Assembly (NCBI GenBank): GCA_905182985.1
Contig: CAJJDN010000117.1
Coordinates: 125,538-189,537, forward strand
Direction of reading: 5' to 3'
Length of the DNA: 64,000 bases
Source of the DNA: Paramecium sonneborni
Lineage: Eukaryota; Ciliophora; Oligohymenophorea; Peniculida; Parameciidae
A model generated the notes under the pieces. That model was not told where the DNA came from, made no database searches, and saw only the letters and a program-made list of their open reading frames with translations. The position numbers and the translations under genes were made by a program. Position 1 is the first letter of the stretch. Every line of letters starts with the position of its first letter. Shown piece after piece: positions 38,474-51,186 of this stretch.

Positions 38474-39633
38474 ATGTAGAAATTGATTGCTTTAGCTTTG
38501 ATTGTTTCATGTGTTATGGGTGTATAAAAGGATACTAAAACAGTGTTGGCAGAGATTGATGCTGACAACTTTGGAAATACAATTTTATCAACTGTCTAAA
38601 TGTATTTACAAGCAAAAGGAAATGCAGAAGAAATTTTAGTGTTGTTAAATTAAGTATTAGCTGGTTTAGTTGATGATTAAAATAAACATGATAATGTTAT
38701 AAGAGTTGATAGAGCTGCTTGTACTCGTATTGTAACAGATTTGGAAAATTCAATCGCTTATCATACAGCTTAAGTAGCTGCTAATGCTTAGATGAGAGAA
38801 GATAATGAAAAAGCTTTGGCTGAAGCTGAAAATGATGTCAGACAAACTATTTAAGTAAGCAAATAAAAATAATTAATTAGGATATAGAAAGTAATGAAAG
38901 AACATTTGCATAAGAAGAAGCTAATAGAAATAAAGCTCATGAAACTTGGGTTAGAAAGAATGGTGAACATGATGATGCTATTGCTGCTGTTGATGAGGCT
39001 ACTAAATTAGTTTAACATCTTTCTCTAGGTGCTACATTTGCTGAACTTAAACCAAAATTTGAAGCTGTTTAAAAGAGATTAATTGAAAATGAAAGTCATG
39101 GTGCTCTATTTTAACCTATTGTTACTGCTTTAACTGAATTAGCCACTAAAGTTGATTAAAAGGCCATTTAAAGAATTCTTTAATTACTCTCATAACTCAG
39201 ATAATAATTAATTGAAGCCAGATCAGTCTTAGAAGTAACTATTCTATTTACTAATCTTTTAGGATACTGAAAATAGATAAGCTTAAAGATGGTCTGAATT
39301 TTCAACTCATTTAAGCAATGAACACAATAGATTAGTTGATAGAAAAAATTAACTAGAATAATCTATTTAAACTTTCAGAACCAATATCGAAACTGCAACT
39401 CATTTCTATGAAGTCCATTAAGTACTTTTCATTCTCTATTTACTTTCTAGTTAGAATTAGAATAAGCTCAAGAAACTCTTGATGCTGAACACGAATGGTG
39501 TGCTCTCCAAGAAACAACTTATGACACTCAAACTACAGAAAGATCAAGATAATAAGAAATTGTTTAGAGAATCTTAGAACATTTAACTGAAAAATTAACT
39601 GCTACATCCCAATACCTTGGTGGTAGATTCTGA
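38474..39633 (+). CDS. Trichocyst matrix protein (TMP)
   Basis: Introns of 26, 28 and 29 nt leave 359 codons exactly. It has an N-terminal signal peptide (MQKLIALALIVSCVMG), then long heptad-rich helices with the Asn-, Glu-, Ala- and Gln-rich style of Paramecium trichocyst matrix proteins, such as VRQTIQDIESNERTFAQEEA, ETWVRKNGEHDDAIAAVDEA and the C-terminal region ending TATSQYLGGRF. These proteins are made as precursors, cut, and packed as a crystal in trichocysts, then expand on exocytosis. The cut site cannot be placed with certainty. This is the best organism marker in the window. Confidence 0.92.
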
Positions 39634-39762
39634 GATTTTATCATAAATATTCAACATTATTGTCCATCATCATTTCATCTTATTCTTTTTACTTTATTTC
39701 TTAACAACACATTATATTATTATTTATATATAATTAATAATGTACTATATTTATTAAATTCT

Positions 39763-40304
39763 TCATTGACCTATTAATGCTGAGGCTGTCTTAGAAACAC
39801 TAAATCCTTATTAACATTTATTTACTATTTCCAATTTGATGGCAACTTTTATGTTCTTCTGTAATATCTGCTTAATCTATGAATTCTGCTCTCTACTAAA
39901 ATCAATCTGAATTTGCTTGTTATGTCACCTCTGTTCTTTTCCAAATGCTTTCTTATTTATACTGCCTTCTTTATTAAAGCATATAAGTCCTCTGGAATCT
40001 TTGGAGCACAACCTTTACTTTATTTGGCCTATCCATACCTCTCTTTTTTAAAATTCTCAAGATTTTTTGCCCTGTCAAGAATCTTGTTTATGGAATCCCT
40101 TATTAATCTCTCAAATAAACGCCAATTTATGATCCATTCAAACCTTATTTTTACAATCATTTCCCTACCTTTCTTTGCCAAATTCACTATTTAATCAACT
40201 ATTGACTTTGACGATAGAGTCAACCATTTTGGAGCTTTTCTCTTGTATGGAAGGGCTGATCCTGAGATACCCTTTCCTTTTCCCTTGGCTTACATACGTC
40301 CCAT
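39763..40304 (-). CDS. RPS13: 40S ribosomal protein S13 (uS15)
   Basis: Introns of 25, 26 and 26 nt leave 155 codons exactly; the usual family length is 151. The sequence follows S13 throughout: [20 protein letters not shown] at the start, then [72 protein letters not shown], and the end [14 protein letters not shown]. It is part of the small ribosomal subunit. The frame upstream of this ATG stays open into the next gene, see that entry. Confidence 0.95.
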
Positions 40305-40858
40305 TAATTATTTAAAGATTTAATTTTATTTTAAATTTTATCCATTCAATTATTAAAATTCACTCATGTTTGTAGAATACCTTTGGCTTCTCAATTGAGT
40401 TGCTTTTCTATTTATTAATGCATACATTCCATGATGCCATAATGAAGGTTCAAAATTATTATCATCATCAATGAAGAAGAATTTCTTATCCAATTCTGGA
40501 ACATCAAACTTATTCTCCCAAATTGGTGCACCATCTAACAGCTTTCCTATCTCTCCTTTTATATTACTCTAATATATTGATCCTGCTGCTATTCTTATTT
40601 GTTATTATAATATCATTTTTACCTTGAACCAAAAAATACTGCACCAACTATTCCTGCCTTGAAATAAATTGCCAATTTCTTAGCACCTGGAATACGATTC
40701 ACTGCTTCTAAACTCAAATATGTTGAAATTAAAGATGCCTTATTCTAAAAACTTCCAACTCCATTCACTAATTATACAACTTTATTTTATGTCTCTGTTG
40801 GTACAAGAGATGTGTGAGTCCACCAAGCTTAATTATTTTAGGAAAGACTGATATACAT
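40305..40858 (-). CDS. Hypothetical protein reading in frame into RPS13
   Basis: ATG at 40858. One 29-nt intron leaves 175 codons with no TGA before the ATG of RPS13, in the same frame. The body looks like a genuine protein: QAWWTHTSLVPTETQNKVVQ, SLEAVNRIPGAKKLAIYFKA, a short hydrophobic AGIVGAVFFGS stretch, and EPSLWHHGMYALINRKATQL. The last 20 codons before RPS13 are Asn- and Gln-rich and look like spacer. Either a stop is reached through an unrecognised intron, a base is wrong, or the two are made as one protein. Composition suggests a ciliate mitochondrial protein but no family is recognised. Confidence 0.6.
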
Positions 40859-41338
40859 TAATTAAATAAATAAAATCTTGTACTAATAACTAATGATTGA
40901 CTTCTTATCTAAATTAATATACAATAATTGAATGTATTAAATTCAAATGTTACACCATTTATAAAAAAATAAGTCAGGATTCATTTGCATACAATAGTAA
41001 TTAAATATTCAATAGATCATTCAAGTCTATTACTAAAAGAAAATGCAGGAGTAATATTGATAGTGAAATTGGAGGAACAACAAAAATAATAAATATAGAA
41101 CCAATAAGATTATAAAAGTAGAGATAACTTGCTAGTTGGTCAAAAAACTAGTCAAAAAAAAGCTCTTCTTGAAAGATTCTTAATTAGAGAAGGTAACTCA
41201 ATTATGAATTACAAATAATGATAATTCAAACAACATTGTAAAGTTAATATAGAAAAAAAGCTTAATTTATTTCATAAATCGAAAACTAAGTTACATCTAC
41301 AATAGTGATGTGAATAAATTTAAAGTACTTGTATATGA

Positions 41339-41772
41339 TTTGATGACAAAGAGATAGTTACTAAAAAAGCAGGCGTAAAAATGTTTAATTGATATTTCAA
41401 AGACTCATTTATTTCTATATTTATTGAAGGAAACCCTATTTCACATATGATAATATTTATCATGTTTTTTGTGTTTGTTAGAAGTTAGTGATTCATTAAA
41501 TAATAAAGTACTGATGAAACTATCAATCATAATGATATCTGTATCATTGTTTAATTTTTTTGGTTATATGTTATCTGATAGTTTACTTTGCATTATTACC
41601 CAGAATTATATCTGTTGGCTTTAGTTTTCTGATTATATTCTCAAGATTTTAGGATGCTTTAACTTGGATACTACCTCCAGCTTTACCTATATTTATTTAA
41701 ATGAGTTAAACTTATTCTTTAATTATGTTAAGATAAAAAGGATATTAAACTTATAGATAATATAAAGAAGGT
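41339..41772 (+). pseudogene. Fragment of a P5-type (ATP13A-like) ATPase
   Basis: The translation contains ALTWILPPALPIFIQMSQ followed by SLIMLRQKG. PPALP (bases 41674-41688) is the membrane-helix-4 motif of P5B ATPases. Upstream, joined by a possible 19-nt intron, is YFALLPRIISVGFSFLIIFS, which fits helix 3. Before that FDDKEIVTKKAGVK and YFKDSFISIF fit the sequence ahead of helix 3, but a TGA separates them. No actuator domain, DKTGT phosphorylation site or nucleotide-binding domain is found on either side. It is therefore a broken remnant, not a working pump. Confidence 0.6.
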
Positions 41773-42756
41773 TTGTTAACGAATTATAAAGTAATATATA
41801 TTATGATCTTAATAAGAATAATTAATTGGAAATAGTTTATTAAATGCTAATAGATTAATTCCCTTTGATCATTTTAAATAAGAAGTTGCAATTTTTCTAA
41901 TAAATTCTTAAATTTCATGATATTTATGTTATAACAGTAAATAATCAAAGAATCATAATTGGTTTACCAAATAATTGCTGTTAAAAAAATAATCCTTTTT
42001 GATAGTTAAACATGTATCTCTAAACTAATATAATTCTTGACATTTTGCAATAATAAATTATTAGTAATGAAATAAATATCCTTTGATTTTGAATTCTCAT
42101 ATTTAGCATCATTGATTGTTTGGTTATTAGTAAGCTATGAAAAGATTTATCAGAAAAATAGCTTTAAAAAAATATGAATTAATTAATTAAGCAATTTTTT
42201 TTGAAAGGTTGAAAAATAATCATATTTATTTAGAATGATTGAAATATAATATCTAAATAATTTTGCTCTAAACTTTGAATAAGTTAATACTTATTAAAAG
42301 CTATATTACTTTTTAATACATAGAATTTGTAGAAAAATGACTTAGAGTTAATAAAAATAATCATTCTTTAATTTGGAATAATATTTTTTAGATGATTAGA
42401 AATATTTAAAAAAATATATGACATAAATTGAATTGTTGTAGACATATTTTTTTTGCATAATTCATTATTATAACTATATATAAAATAAATTTGTTTTCCA
42501 TAATTGAATTAATTTGGATTCATAAAATTTATGAATTAATTGATTTAAATTTTGTTATCCCAAGTCCGGTATTGAAAAAATATGATAAATTGTTACAATA
42601 TTGGTATATGGGATATTAATATAGACTAGCTTGGATTTCTGATATAGTATAAAACTAAAATTCAGAGATTTTCTCTAGGCTTATTTTTAATCATAATTTA
42701 ATTAATGAATTATAATTAAATAAGAAAATAGTTATATAGTAGGAATTAAAAGTATA

Positions 42757-42822
42757 TAAATAAAAAAAATGAAAATCAATCTAAATAAAAAAAATGAAAA
42801 TCAAATAAATAAAAAAAACAAA
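42757..42822. repeat. Short A-rich tandem repeat
   Basis: About two and a half units of TAAATAAAAAAAATGAAAA plus a few bases, spaced about 24 bases. Confidence 0.6.
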
Positions 42823-43319
42823 GTGAGAAAATTTAATACAAGTATGTATTTAAGAATAAAAATGAAAGTAATTAAGCATTTATGATTGATTTGTAATTCA
42901 AATATAATTTAACCATTTTAAGTAGTTTAGTTGTGTAAATAATAAATCGATTTGTATAGGATAGAGTTTAATTAAAAATCAATATAAAAAGTATTAAGAA
43001 CAATAATAAAATAATGATAATTTGGTGTTAAACATTTGTAAATGATTGAGATTGTAAAGTATAGATATATAAATAAAAAGAGAGATTATAATATGATGAG
43101 AGAAATAAGAGAGATGACTAGAGAATCAGTTATAGAGGATATAGAAGAAAGGATAGGCATAAATAATTAATGAATTTAAAAAAAAGAAAGAGTGTAAATG
43201 AATGTGTTGTTGAATGTTTGTAAGTAAATAGAAATGAATTTGATAAAGAAAGGGATAACGAGTATTTTTTAATTGAAAAAAGACATATTAAATATATTTA
43301 ATGTACTGATGCAAATATA

Positions 43320-43764
43320 TCAATAAAAGAAGCCTAGGATTTTGCCTCCTATGTGTCTTTATCTGGCTTCTTCATGTGTAAGTATGCCAACATTAGTTGT
43401 AAGCACAACACATCCAAATTGTCTTGCTGGAAGAATATTATTAGCCCATCTTTCAAATTCACCTAAGGTAACATCATAACGAGGAGAGATCACTCCACAT
43501 TTATTTATGCGACCTTTTTATAAGTTTATTAACTACCTAAAAGTTCTACTACAATTTTTCCACTTCTGTGATCATCTACTATTTCAAACTCTCCAATATA
43601 ACCATGTCTTTACATCACTTACAAGAATTTCACTACTAATTTTGATGTAGGTCTTATTAACACTTGCTTTCTTCCTTATCTATAATCATATTTGAACTCT
43701 TTTAAAACCTTTCAGCATTTACGATTGAACGTAAACAATCATTTAAAACATTCATCTTCACCAT
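43320..43764 (-). CDS. RPS15A: 40S ribosomal protein S15a (uS8)
   Basis: Introns of 29 and 23 nt leave 131 codons, giving exactly the 130 residues usual for this protein. It aligns from end to end: [106 protein letters not shown]. Part of the small ribosomal subunit. It is divergently arranged with the SAXO gene, with 52 bp between the starts, so they share a very short promoter region. Confidence 0.96.
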
Positions 43765-43816
43765 TCCTTAAAAATCAAGAAATAAAAGATTATTTTTATT
43801 TTTTATTCAAATAACT

Positions 43817-45170
43817 ATGATTCCTGAACATATAATCTAAAAACTCAAACCATAACAAGGACATTATTCCATTGATGTTAAAGAATCCTTCATAGATAAA
43901 TAACGTCGTCTCAGTGAAATTGAACGATAGACTGTTCTTTAAAAAAAACATAAAGAAATGTAATTGTTTAGATAAACATTTTCATCATCATAATCTAATT
44001 CTAAACTCTCAAAACCTGGCAAAAGAATCATGATCAAAATTAGAGGATCCAATTAGGCTATTCCAATACAACAATATTAGTAAACTATAAATCCTTCTCT
44101 CTCTACTCCTACATCAAATATACCTTGTAAACATTATTAGTCATTATCTTAATCATTACCTCGTCTAGAATCAGAAAATAATTAAATTTCCCCTTTAACT
44201 AAGGAACTATAACCTTAATAAGATAGTCTTAATTAACCTGAACTCTAAAATCAAAATATTTTAACAGAACCAATAGAACAAGACTAATAGATAACTTCTG
44301 ATGAAAATATTAATAATAATGATCACATTTAATGTATGGTTGAACAACATCTATCTGATTATCAAGCCTTTGTTATGCATTTAGCTGGTATACAAATAAA
44401 TGATTAAAGATAGGGAAATGCATTTGTGTTCAATGTCCATGTGAAAAATGTAAATGCAAATTTGACTATTAACCATTCAAACCCAACATTTCTTGGAAGT
44501 CTCAATACAATTAAGAGTTCAAAAAAACACCTTTCCAAGATTAACAACTTAAAATCAATCTAAATTCTTTTGGTCGATATCAAAATTTAGATTTGAATGA
44601 ATTTAAAACAACTATGGCTTCTGATTACAAATAATGTGATCCATTCCCAAATTTTGTAATTGAAAAACAAAAATATTAAGCTACAATTGGATCTACACCA
44701 ATGACATCATATAATGTATAAATAGTAATATTTAGAAATTTTATATGGATTATGGAGATTTACACCATGAATAATTCAAATAAAGCCATTATAAGACTGT
44801 TATTCCTGAGTTGAAATTCAATTCATCAACAACATATGGTAGTGAATTTAGGATGCCGAAATAAGTAGAAAAAGCTGTAATTAATTAAAATTTTATCAGA
44901 GAGTTAAAAACCTCCTGATGGAAAACCTTTTCCAACAATAGGCTTATTTTTAGGATAGTCATAAAATAAATAAGTACACGATTTAAAAATGCCTGAGAAA
45001 TGTTATTAAGTCAAGAATTATTAGGATGTAATAAATAGAAATTATATTTATTTATATAGCCAATTTAGAATACTCCAGCTTTTGAGAAATAATTCATGAG
45101 TATGACAAAAAAGGATTTTGTAATAAAAGAAGTTCCATGTATTAGAAATCAATAATAATAATAATTGTGA
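43817..45170 (+). CDS. SAXO: SAXO-type (STOP/MAP6-like) microtubule-binding protein
   Basis: Introns of 26, 20, 25 and 32 nt leave 417 codons exactly. The N-terminal 185 residues are Gln-, Ser- and Pro-rich. Next is the diagnostic Cys cluster CICVQCPCEKCKCKF, then repeated Mn-type modules with TPFQDQQLKI, SDYKQCDPF, YGSEFRMPK and NTPAFEKQFMSMTKKDF. SAXO proteins line or bind doublet microtubules of cilia and basal bodies through such modules. The protein probably stabilises ciliary or cortical microtubules, which are abundant in ciliates. Ends 56 bp before the convergent WDR7 gene. Confidence 0.82.
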
Positions 45171-45226
45171 AAAATAGATAGATATATGATATATATATAT
45201 ATCTAATATTTTAATTATTTGTTAAT

Positions 45227-48200
45227 TCATATTTGACATGATAGAATGGTTTATCCATTTGAAATTAAGAATACTCTACTATCATCTTAAGACCATTAGA
45301 TTAAAGGATGATCTAAAGGTTATTATTTAACAGAAATATCTTTGATTGGTTTTCCTTGTATACCTATGATGGCTCCAAAGAATCTAAATAGATAGGTTAA
45401 TCTCCATACCCTGTAGATCCAACCTTCCAAATTTTGATTTTCCAATCAGTATTACTAAAACTAGCTAACTATTTGCCTGTGTGATCAAACTCTAGACAAT
45501 TAACTTAACCATTATGTCCATCTAAGACTCTCCATTTGACAGCAGTTCTCAAATCATATATTAAGATTTGAGTATCTCCAATAGCAATTTTTTAAGTTTA
45601 TTGATGGAAACAAATACATTTAAAGGTTTTACAAATAGTTTACAAAGCATATGTAGCAGATCTATGACAAACTTTACGTAGATTGGGATTATTTGGATCC
45701 AGACTTTTGAGTATAATATCCATTAGGAATGGTAATTATTTATGGATATTATTATGTTAAGATTTAATGTAATTACGTATGATTTCAATAATTGAAGAAG
45801 GATACAATAAATGAGTTTCTAGATTCTAAATATCTTTATTTAAAATTTTAGTAAAATCAGCAGGAGCTGAAATAGCAACTTAAATAATACTTTTGACAGT
45901 GAGTTATCTCATTCTTTTTTTCATATCATCTGATTATTTACTGATTTCTTTTAATAAATTGATTAACTGGATTTGTTAAGCACTTTATGTAAGTATTTCT
46001 GAATAATCTATAACAGTATTATATTGAAAAAAGATGAAGAATAGATTCTTAAAAATATCAGATGGATTGTAGGAATTCCTAAAATGTTATTAGACATCAA
46101 TAAAGACTTTAAGAAGAGGTGCACAAAGATGAGGATTTACAATACAATTTTTAAGATGCAATCCTTAAATAACTCTTCTTTTTTAATCCTCATTTTATTA
46201 GAGATGTTAACACATTCCTGCTAAATAGGATTCTAATATAAGTAATATGACCTCAACATTGGAGAAAGAGTGTCCTTATTACTCCTTATTTAAATCAAGA
46301 AGTTCTCTAATTAATATATGATATTCTTGCATATCTTAATCAGATTTTCTAATTTATGACAGTATTAAATTACATGCGGCATTCATGACTTCGTTGGATT
46401 CATCAATAGTATATTAAGCCAACAAGAATAAATCCATAGATTTAAAATTTATATCAAGTATCTATTTTTTTTTGGTGAGTAATTCAACAGTTTGAATCAT
46501 TAATTGATTAAATAACGGAGCCTCTTTAGATAAATAAGATAGATAATAATGCATTAATGACATAGCTCTTTAGGTAGTAAAATAAGATGAAACATCCCAT
46601 CCTTTAGAAAATGAAAAACTAACACAAAAACCCATTGATTATATACCAACTAAAGGTGAGAAGGTTGGTTTCTTATTCTTCAATATCGACTCTAATTATG
46701 TACTTAATTGAATATCTGCATTCCAAGGATGAAGCATAGAAAACAATCTATTCTAATTATTTTAATCTCCTTATTTTTTTAAATCCCACCATTCTAATTC
46801 ACCTATGCTTGTTTCTACAAATTTACACATTCTCATATTATTTTTAATTGAATTATGATCTATTAAATATAACATTTTTGATGCTTATTCAGCTTCAAAT
46901 TACCATTATTTAAATTAACCACCTACTTCATATAAACTTGGATAAGGTGATTACATTTTAATATAATTATTCCTTTATTGAAACTCCAACAATCTATAAA
47001 CTTTACTTATGGATTTATTGAATTCTCGTTTAAAATCACTTAAATAATGATGACCAATCATCTTTTCCTTCACCTTATTCAATTTCTTCTCCACTTAAAA
47101 TAACGTATGATATTACTCTATCATTAAAGTTCTTAAATATCTACCCTTATAATCAAATACCAATGATTCTCCACCTTGTACAACTACAAACCATTAATCT
47201 CCTTAATCTTCATAATATAACCCTTAAACCTATTAATTAATACCATGTAATTTCAACTACACTACACCATCTTATAAATTTATTATTAATATAACATTAT
47301 TCTCCATTAAAATAGCAATCTTTTAGAATTTCTATTATTAATTATTTCCTTATATGTCTTCATATGATTCATTCTCCAATTTATGAATTCTTATAGCCTT
47401 CTTTGCATAACTTGGAAAGTATATTCTCTAATTTGGCTCTAAATCTATAAATTCTACTTCCTATTCACCAATTTTCTCATTTAACACCAAACTGTATTCC
47501 ATTATTATAAACTATCCACTTTCAGAACTACCAATTAAATACTTTCCTTTCTAATATATAAATTTCACTGCCTTCATATCCATCTTTATCCTGTAAATAA
47601 AATAGGATTTACTGCTATAAATAGTTGGAAATCCATAAATGATACCATTATTACAACCAAACCAATAAATCTAACTTTCCTCATTTACACTCATAAATGC
47701 ACTTGCTATTTATGTCTCAATCTTTACATACGGTAAATATTTAATTTAAAATGATTATGAAGTCATTTACCTCAAATTCCAAATTAAATCATCATTGTAA
47801 GATTATTTAAAATAATATTCTCCAATCTATTTGCATCCTTATTTTAATGTTTGAATCTTAATTAAATCAGAAAATGTATTAAATGACCATTTAAATCCGT
47901 TAAATTTTATATCTGAATCTTCTTAATTAATACGAATTAATGACATATCTAATGTCACATCATTTAAATTATATTGATTTAAACATTAATTTTTATATTG
48001 GTATACTAAATTCTTAAAAATAAAAATCCCATTAACTTCTTTCTTATTTTCAGAACCAGATATCAATTCTTAAAAATTGACTTATAATCTGCTAAATTAA
48101 GAACCTGCAATCTTTGTAAATTAAAACTCTTTAAAACCATAAACAAAATCAGATTAATCTTTTAAAATTGACAATAAATATATTATATCCTTATATTCTA

Positions 48201-49077
48201 AACCAAGTACACTTCCATTTCTAGTCGTTATGTAAAAGAATTGCTTAGAATAATATACTTTAGTAAACTTTTAATTGTTTTTTGATTAACTCACACATAA
48301 AATCCATGGTTTTTCATATATTTCAAAAATCAAGTATACTTAACGATGCATTAAGATAGTCAAATGTTAAAAATCTTAATTAAAACTCATGTGTCTAATT
48401 CGATTACTCTAAATTCCCTCTATTTTAAGTTTTTTTAATTAATCACATAATTTAAGCTCTTTAAAATCTAATTTGATTTATTCTTTATATTTTTTGTATT
48501 CCTTATAATTCAAGTATCTTTAATTGTTAAGAGATGATAAATTAATAAGATGTAATATATTTTCTTAGTCGAAAATACAAACAGTATCATTATCAACTTG
48601 ACAAAATGAACGTAATTGTAATTCATATTATTTTACACTTCTCATTTTCCAAAGATCAAAAAGACTCAAACCATTTTACATTCCCAACATTAAAAACCTA
48701 CAATTATTGGAACTCAAAGGAATACAGTATAATACTGATCCTGTACTATCATATGCTGATATTCCAACACAACGTCCATCATGACAATCAAATATTCTTA
48801 TTCTCTTATCTTCATGAATTGCTAGTATACATTATTCTGCTCTATCTAAAATGTTAAGAAAAGGAATTCGAACTATATTTAATGTTAATAATTTTCCATA
48901 AGCATTTGAAAGATTAGGGTAAATCACAATTTTTGGATTTAGATTCTTTTACCAAATTACTAATTCTCCATGTTAGCCACCAGTCACTACATTATCATCA
49001 TTCACAAGCATTGTCTGAACTACATGATTGTAAAGTGTCTTATTCCTATAAAGTAAAGGAAAAATGAAATTTGGCAT
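45227..49077 (-). CDS. WDR7: WDR7 / rabconnectin-3 beta-like WD-repeat protein
   Basis: Reverse gene from ATG 49077 to TGA 45227, about 1200 residues with several short introns. The start (NHVVQTMLVNDDNVVTGGQH, GELVIWQK) and next repeat (RIRIFDCHDGRCVG) are WD40 blades. The C-terminal end has IAIGDTQILIYDLRTAVKW, LDGHNGQVNCLEFDHTGKQL and SFSNTDWKIKIWKVGSTG, which matches the WDR7 end (a GHKG...YLATYSNTDS blade). The last intron (26 nt) joins STG to FFGAIIGIQGKP cleanly. Rabconnectin-3 works with DMXL proteins to assemble the vesicular proton ATPase. The centre is a long helical region. I did not place every intron. Confidence 0.78.
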
Positions 49078-49219
49078 TATTTTGTGCAATATAATTAAAA
49101 TTAGTTTGCTATTTAATTTTTTTATTTCACTCTATTGCTCATCTTTCTTAACCTTTATCTTTAATATATCATTTATTATTTAGCATTAACATCAAATTAT
49201 TTTATTTAAATTATTATTT

Positions 49220-51141
49220 ATGGAATCTGCTGTTGGAATTCAATCATTCCTATAAGAAGGTTACCCTTTTAAATGTCTCTTCAAACATCGCTTTACAGAT
49301 TTCATTGTTTAAGAAATTGATCTTAAAGGATAAGTAGCAATTATATCTGATAAAACCAAATGGCTAAATTTTGATTAGAAATAAGATCAAAAACCATAAT
49401 AAAAAGATAAGACTTTGCCTTTTGCAAATTTAACACTTTCTGAAGAATTTATTTAATAATCTAATCAATTGTTTGGAGAAGAAAATACTACTAAATTTTA
49501 ATAATTGGTGGAAAAAGTTAGAACTACTGGAAAATGTGTATAATTTGAAACTAAGGTTGCTTTGCCTTAATTAAAAGAAGATAGAATTAAAGTACATCAA
49601 CTGATCAGATAAAATATACCATTCCTTGAATCATTTACTAAAAATGCTCATAATTAAAAGAATAAAGCAGAAAAGAAGGAAGATAAATCAAATTAAAAAC
49701 TCGAAGAATAAGAGCAATTCCTTCAAGATCACATTCTTATTAAAACAAGTAACATAAACTTTAAAAAATATGTTGCAAGTTAGACAACAAATAAAGTTTA
49801 TGGAGAAAGTAAGAAATTTGTAAAATTTTTATTGATGAAAAGAAATTTAGATTCGATAAATGCAGGGATGTTTATATCAAAATAATTGGGATTATCTAAT
49901 AAACATTTTGCTATAGCAGGAACAAAAGATAAAAGAGGTGTTACAACATAATGGGCAACTTTATAAGGAATGGAAATAGGTTAATTAATTGAGATATAAG
50001 AGAGAAAGTTTTGGAATTAGAATATTTTGATGATTGATTATACTTTTTAAGATTAAGGAATAAGACTTGGAGATTTATATGGAAATAAATTTATTGTTAC
50101 TTTGAGATTTTTAAATGAATTGAGTTAAAATGAATAAGTAGAATTAGTAAAGAATATAGAAAATGTAAAATTATTTGGTTTTGTGAATTATTTTGGTCTA
50201 TAAAGGTTTGGATCTAAATAGAAAATTAAGACACATTAAATAGGTAAAGAAATAATTAAGAAGAATTGGAAAGAATGTATTCGTATGATAATTTTATCAT
50301 CATAATAAGAAGATTAAGAGAAATTAAATATATTGTTTGATTTAGATGATTTTGTTACGATGTCTAATTTAATAAATCCAAGATTAAGAATAGAGAAATA
50401 ATTGATAGATAATTTATTATAGAATGGAGTTCACAATTATTTTACAGCATTATAATCATTACCTAGAAATGCAAGGGAACTTTATCTACATGCATATTAA
50501 AGTTATATTTGGAATAAAATGGCATCAATGAGACTACAATAATATGGAAATAAATTAGTTGTTGGTGATATTGTTAGTGGCAATGTTAATGAAGAAGGAG
50601 CTGAAGATGAAGGAGATGAAATTATATAATAATAATAAATAGTAGATGATGATGAAAAACAATAGAAGAATTAAACTATATCTTAATGTATTCTTGTGAC
50701 TGAATAAAATATATCACAATATACTTTTGATAAAGTAGTATTACCTATATATGGACATAAAATAAATATTCCAGAGGAATCAATAGTTTCTAAATTATTA
50801 TAAAATATATTTTAGGAGGAACAAATCACCAAATAAGATTTTGAAGAAGCATCAAATAAATTTTTTATTGATGGTAATTTTAGATATCTTGTATTAACAT
50901 TCAATTTAATTAGGTTTAAATTCCATCTGAAGTAGAACATCAATTATTCAAGTATTAAAACAAAGACTAAGATGTTGTTGATTCTTTTGGAGAACTTCTA
51001 ATTGATGAAGGAGAATATCAGGGTTTACTTATCTAATTTAAATTAAAGAAAAGTAGTTATGCAACTATGTTAATCAGAGAACTAACGAAATGTCCATCAA
51101 CTTTAGAGTTTTAATAAGAGATAAGTGGAGAATTTAATTGA
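49220..51141 (+). CDS. PUS7: PUS7/TruD-type tRNA pseudouridine synthase
   Basis: One 23-nt intron near 50898 leaves 633 codons exactly. TruD-family motifs: a start with FKHRFTDFIVQEI (RFKxxDFxVxE), the catalytic motif HFAIAGTKDKRGVTTQ whose Asp is the nucleophile, GDLYGNKFIVTLR, FGFVNYFGLQRFGS (NYFGxQRFG), and the end SSYATMLIREL. A Glu-rich insertion sits between the two parts of the family core and another one near residue 130, as in eukaryotic PUS7. The enzyme converts uridine to pseudouridine in tRNAs and some mRNAs. It is divergent from WDR7, with 142 bp between the starts. Confidence 0.92.
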
Positions 51142-51186
51142 GTATTTTCTACAATCTTGTACATGGAATTATATTATTATTCAAGA

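Larger units (their letters stand above)
40859..43319. other. Gene-poor stretch with ATPase relic
   Basis: Almost 2.5 kb with no intact gene. It includes the P5 ATPase relic at 41339-41772 and a short A-rich repeat at 42757-42822. A frame at about 42550-42770 with VIPSPVLKKYDKLLQYWYMG looks protein-like but could not be linked to anything. Confidence 0.45.

Noticed and set aside
39913..40194. Forward frame of 93 codons resembling a membrane protein
   Set aside because: It is the antisense of RPS13.
48606..48857. Forward frame of 83 codons
   Set aside because: Antisense of the first WD repeats of WDR7.
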